In this document: one piece after another, positions 7,801 to 8,915 of the stretch
Position numbering within the stretch: the first letter of the stretch is position 1
Layout: each line of letters starts with the position of its first letter
DNA from: an uncultured Coriobacteriaceae bacterium
GTDB lineage: Bacteria > Actinomycetota > Coriobacteriia > Coriobacteriales > Eggerthellaceae
Length of the DNA stretch: 8,915 nt
Reading direction: 5' to 3'
Assembly (NCBI GenBank): GCA_902796815.1
Contig: CADBQL010000251.1
Location: forward strand, 1-8,915
Notes under the pieces: generated by a model
Seen by the model: only the letters and a program-made list of their open reading frames with translations
Database searches by the model: none
What the model was told of the DNA's origin: nothing
Position numbers and translations under genes: made by a program

Positions 7801-7922
7801 ACACGAGCGGCATTGAGCTGCCCAACACCGGCGGTCCCGGCACCTGGCCTTTCCTGCTCGTCGGCCTGCTCCTCGCTTTCGCCTCGACCCTCTACCTCGT
7901 CCGCCGAGCATGGCGAGCATGA
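1839..7922 (+). CDS. Giant LPXTG cell-wall-anchored adhesin with fibro-slime and Cna-B/SpaA domains
   Basis: 2027 aa, GTG start. Order by residue: basic n-region (29-36) and hydrophobic export segment 38-60 ending ALMLPAMSMT; very acidic linker 66-187; beta-rich module A about 190-342; second acidic linker 343-573; module B about 575-731, related to A; module C about 735-893 (YYVST...KYLTIS type); module D about 925-1072 (TGYYELFNPATGRYLAP); fibro-slime domain about 1089-1392 with GDDDLWVYIDG (1280-1290), VLDVGGIH (1293-1300) and FYLERG (1377-1382). Next come Cna-B-like domains about 1400-1538, 1543-1725 and 1726-1834, then a SpaA/prealbumin-like domain about 1857-1990 with YYLEETRVPDGY. The C terminus is LPNTG (1994-1998), a membrane span (2003-2021) and an RRAWRA tail, the sortase cell-wall signal. 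Each of the last four domains shows a plausible Lys/Glu/Asn isopeptide triad. No YPK-type pilin motif was seen, so a wall-anchored adhesin is favoured over a pilus backbone. Its ligand is unknown; no sortase gene is in the window. Confidence 0.9.
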   Translation: MSTNRQNETQNPPESGTLSHAVGADHVGRWRSKRRASGFSAILGCIMVFAVATALMLPAMSMTHESASLPAAETAQNDSGDAAENEPVPDENASDAAEKTPSVDGEEAHDVSEDAPSAVEDASATDTSVADASAVDADDAAQNADDVVDVDHQPSEDISETPSDENLNENANENVNSNADASDVSQPVEYASWPAQTFADELKDAQGNVIVTVSVDAPEGALPEGCVMALSQVDAEPVRDQVSAALWQEADYVSQVTESAAPLNALPADDEDGSDAGADADADVGASSGESAVSVPEIKNMTAVDIAFYDQAGNSVKPQSAVEVRITSDAFSADQASVLVEAPALSTEVQGDAAEDVQVQSDSEPAESQDEANIEPDDTDVIESDVESDVISGDNSADTENVVSDEASDETPDNATDEATNTEQEAASDVDVEQGVDVEGGADSVEGSADAVEGSADAGEGGADSVESADVQQDEAVDEAVDEPIEADQAGGVDITTETDVSANSGESFETASDEPYPDENADSAEVIQDEPIPSSADGGLQEVQEVQDAQVLTDVQATTQDGTPAQNGEEDTLTFITSELTPYIIVELETIEKYYLANDGRNYRITVTYGTDAQIPKDAELSVTEITPDSIEYPEAIAQAIHELGDSSEIYQLNSRVFDIAIMSGGQEVEPAAPVEVAATLADMEDSSDLSVVHFGRWGNEVITPNGTGSQGIRFVTDNFSRYVYVSYEGPGPIVEGLDGQKLALIVRSKNVYYSIQADDCEKYSNRRAAAKVETTVLGGTPHFNLSGKETMWSFESVDSSRPGVYYVSTLVGDFKKYLTISPTATGPITLSSTAGKDQEITVRTIENDGRVRIDHAGMAPNLQGDNQANGFRANNYPNAESEKVYLTVPEDEERSAYMASLSQIDSMRRVYGEEGEEGASDQVVIYQQFYNEETGATEYYALDGDGNLVPVRESGDKVYWTALAQNEWQTSIAWELVEYVDNWADNRPTGYYELFNPATGRYLAPTADDILSPNPIGLQIEGRRSGKYTSTIEAWNSGGHFGVHYVRDEAGNIVAQSTREDSAKFKFATLVPHYDDPVTDKLEQVETVNDSKIKITMYDFPSRTMMSGILGSDRYEQNEATKGIVANKLSDAQSLQKLFSSEYYVGPAKNFFLKSVYDATGYYYYNSRENYAWYDKASQAFEVYRQLGTSDYSNLHYGNFYPFNSIKNATKTFPYDGGGVTKADPRYGEAIYIAGHGDADPAKSEIDYYFGQKIEASFLYPAGGVGDDGKPIVYEFSGDDDLWVYIDGVLVLDVGGIHGAQKGAINFQTGEVTYATAKPSTIFDQFLKAGVFPDGSAWNPSRVGDYFQMTYDTRSGKYEGKPTFVDYSGHEMEMFYLERGAHASNLSVKFNLPTVEPETFTVKKTLADSAQEKYSNVHFAFQAFLEGQDEPLSEAVNSATKEPITFYDTTINGVDYKNVFFLKPGQSADFQIDPKVHPNLRYYARELGLRAENYKTVLVNGGVSVDGQTVPAEDGTITSSTASVNTRPLLVFTNTCSEEYSRNLRITKQLEEGGIVDRNDTFEFYVYVEDNSGELLSSDASGGFVGNGKLVPYSVGAYYLQDEKGNYYKKDRQGNLISNGTTKVVCDQSGQNGAIAGVPAGFSIVIPGLIAHTDFLVVERSNLPNGYAYVSKVLEEGTYEEAQISEGSLVTVSGADGQTRYANADGRIKAGVDAQVTVTNRMLNEITVKKTWENAESIEHGVVHVALFRAAADSEPDASQIVPGTLRELTAEAPVTYRVGDLANYVVREVSIETSETGVSTVTPVKSGGVIAVSGESSGDARVSNDYVVSYERGEATQDGTSRKRTDGVENELNSVSIRLMKVSWENTAKSPDEKPLAGAEFSLFTAEKDGEVVHDAEGNALKGLASGDDGVFFDGRLVPGVYYLEETRVPDGYYHPVGRFRLIVGPGEPAIESTWIAGSPDGRVGTVSRADDRAGAPTYVVTVRNTSGIELPNTGGPGTWPFLLVGLLLAFASTLYLVRRAWRA
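3150..3233 (+). repeat. Four 21-bp tandem repeats in the acidic linker (plus a partial unit)
   Basis: Units start at 3150, 3171, 3192 and 3213, each close to GTCGAAGGCAGTGCCGACGC plus one base. A degenerate fifth unit begins at 3234. They encode the 7-residue motif VEGSADA and variants (residues 438-465). The repeat is in frame, so unit loss or gain would only change linker length. Third-position differences between units suggest it is not a very recent expansion. Confidence 0.8.
7818..7832 (+). other. LPNTG sortase recognition motif
   Basis: This codes for Leu-Pro-Asn-Thr-Gly at residues 1994-1998 of the giant adhesin. It is followed by a glycine/proline-rich turn, a 19-residue hydrophobic span and a basic tail, the standard order for sortase cleavage between Thr and Gly and attachment to peptidoglycan. 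Confidence 0.93.
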
Positions 7923-8223
7923 CATAAAGTCGGGTTTTTTGTCATTAAGCAATTTGGTCGTAAAAGCGCATCAGCGCTGCGAATCGCCATGGACCAAAAC
8001 CGCAGACTACGTGGCTTGTTGTCATCAAGTGAAAGTGGCAAAAAACTGTGCAAAACCTAACGAATCTATAGCAATTTTGTTCTCTCGTATGCAAGCAAAC
8101 AAAAGCTTGGTACCATTCAGAGACCTCGAAAAACGGCGTTAAGAAGCCATTTTCGAAATGCGTGTATTTTGATGCTTGTGGCGCAGTTCTTTTAGCGCCA
8201 TCCGAAGATAAAACGAGACGGTT
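7923..8223. other. Intergenic region between the two surface-protein genes
   Basis: 301 bp, more AT-rich than its neighbours. It holds ATGACA...TGTCAT arms at 7919-7945, overlapping the adhesin stop codon with a T6 run inside the loop rather than after it. It also holds a small dyad AGCGC-N4-GCGCT (7965-7978), a dyad CATTT-TCG-AAATG (8148-8160) and a GC-rich dyad just before the next gene (8179-8200). No convincing intrinsic terminator, promoter or gene was found. The gap suggests the second gene may have its own promoter rather than being tightly coupled to the first. Confidence 0.7.
8179..8200 (+). promoter_or_regulatory. Inverted repeat TGGCGC-N10-GCGCCA upstream of the second surface gene
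   Basis: A perfect 6-bp GC-rich dyad with an AT-rich 10-base centre (AGTTCTTTTA) ends 23 bp before the ATG at 8224. It could be an operator or a leader hairpin near the ribosome binding region. It is not followed by a T-run, so it does not look like a terminator. Confidence 0.35.
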
Positions 8224-8915
8224 ATGGCGACCCTGTCTAAAAACAATGCGCGAGCTATCGCAGCGCACGAAAGGCGCGTGCGTAGTCGTAGGCTGCTCAG
8301 TTTGCTTGCAGCCATCGTGGTTGTCGTGACATCGGCCGCGCTCGTTCTCCCGGCTCTTTCGATGACCCGCGGTGAGCTCGTTTGCGGTCTGGAAGAGCAC
8401 CAGCACGAAGACGCCTGCTATGTCAGCGAGCTGGCTTGCGGATACGATGACGCGACTGCCGAATCGGAAGGTCACGTGCATACGGATGCCTGCTATGAGC
8501 AGCGTTTGGTGTGCAAAATTCCCGAGCACGTCCATTCGAGCGCTTGCTACGACGAGCCCGTTGCCGATGCCGGTGAATCGGCGGAGCAAGGCGACGCTGC
8601 AGTTGACAGCTCTGATTCAGGCGGCGAAAGCGACGTGGACCAGGTCGATGGCGCGGGCGACGGGTCGCAGGAGCAGGCGGACATCGAGGCTGACGCCGAC
8701 GACGACGAAATTATTGCCGGCGACACTCCCTACGAGGCCGACGCCGAAACGTCTGACCAAGCAGGAGACGAGGCCGTCGCGTCCGACGCGGATTCAGCGG
8801 AGCAGGCTCCCAGTTCCGATACTTTAATCGCAGCTGACGAACCGCTGGAAGCCGGAAGCCCCGACGCCGAGATGCCAGCCCAGGCCTTCGACGCCGAGCT
8901 GCGCGAGATTGACGA
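8224..8915 (+). CDS. Second surface protein, partial (3' end beyond the window), Cys/His repeats
   Basis: Open from ATG 8224 to the window end: 230 complete codons and no stop. An in-frame TAA at 8209 makes this ATG the first possible in-frame ATG. The ribosome binding site is modest (GAG at 8215-8217). A basic n-region with RR (17-18, 22-23) precedes a hydrophobic span 24-45 ending ALVLPALSMT, matching the ALMLPAMSMT of the upstream adhesin. Residues 54-109 hold three Cys/His units ending in ACY: C54-x4-H-x-H-x3-C65, C72-x11-H-x-H-x3-C90 and C97-x4-H-x-H-x3-C108. An acidic linker (about 110-217) follows, and the visible part ends with PAQAFDAELREID, the counterpart of PAQTFADELKD at the start of module A in the upstream adhesin. 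The remainder is probably another multidomain, perhaps wall-anchored adhesin; its C terminus and anchor cannot be seen. The His/Cys units could bind metal or form disulfides, but function is unknown. Confidence 0.87.
   Translation, partial: MATLSKNNARAIAAHERRVRSRRLLSLLAAIVVVVTSAALVLPALSMTRGELVCGLEEHQHEDACYVSELACGYDDATAESEGHVHTDACYEQRLVCKIPEHVHSSACYDEPVADAGESAEQGDAAVDSSDSGGESDVDQVDGAGDGSQEQADIEADADDDEIIAGDTPYEADAETSDQAGDEAVASDADSAEQAPSSDTLIAADEPLEAGSPDAEMPAQAFDAELREID

Noticed and set aside
7919..7945. Terminator after the adhesin gene
   Set aside because: The arms ATGACA/TGTCAT enclose the T-run instead of preceding it, the stem is AT-rich and the loop is 15 nt, so it is not a convincing intrinsic terminator.
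7945..8589. Minus-strand frame of 214 codons across the intergenic gap and the start of the second surface gene
   Set aside because: It overlaps a clearly coding plus-strand region with a signal segment and Cys/His repeats, and it has no recognisable domain.

Overview
The window fits a Gram-positive bacterium with a fairly GC-rich genome. The best guess is a gut or oral member of the Coriobacteriia (Eggerthellaceae/Atopobiaceae type). The Gram-positive call rests on the LPNTG sortase signal and the isopeptide-type Cna-B domains. The class-level call rests on remembered protein architectures and on the style of the intergenic repeat, so it is tentative.

Layout: (1) 1-85, a complete tRNA-Leu(UAA) with encoded CCA. 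(2) 97-197, three tandem copies of a 36-bp unit that can fold into a hairpin, lying between the tRNA and a convergent gene. (3) 224-1444, minus strand, a 406-aa Fic-fold protein with a C-terminal winged helix. Its Fic signature keeps His-Pro-Phe but has lost Gly-Asn-Gly-Arg, so it is probably a pseudo-AMPylase or a regulator. (4) 1445-1838, a divergent intergenic region with an AT-rich core and candidate promoters for both directions. (5) 1839-7922, plus strand, a 2027-aa cell-wall-anchored adhesin. It has an export segment, long acidic linkers, two related beta-rich modules, two further modules typical of this adhesin class, a fibro-slime domain, three Cna-B-like domains, a SpaA/prealbumin-like domain, and LPNTG + membrane span + basic tail. 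(6) 7923-8223, an intergenic gap with small inverted repeats. (7) 8224 to the window end, the 5' part of a second surface protein. It shares the signal-segment motif (LPA-x-SMT) and the start of the first folded module (PAQ-x-F) with the big adhesin, but carries three Cys/His repeats that the big adhesin lacks.

The two adhesins look like neighbouring paralogues in a surface-protein locus. They are exported by Sec, and at least the first is attached to peptidoglycan by a sortase encoded elsewhere. The divergent Fic-like/winged-helix gene sits where a local regulator would sit, but nothing in the sequence proves that link. No integrase, transposase, CRISPR array or sortase gene is visible. The most interesting points are the degenerate Fic motif in a gene that otherwise looks intact, the Cys/His repeats of the second surface protein, the 36-bp hairpin array, and the modular make-up of the giant adhesin.
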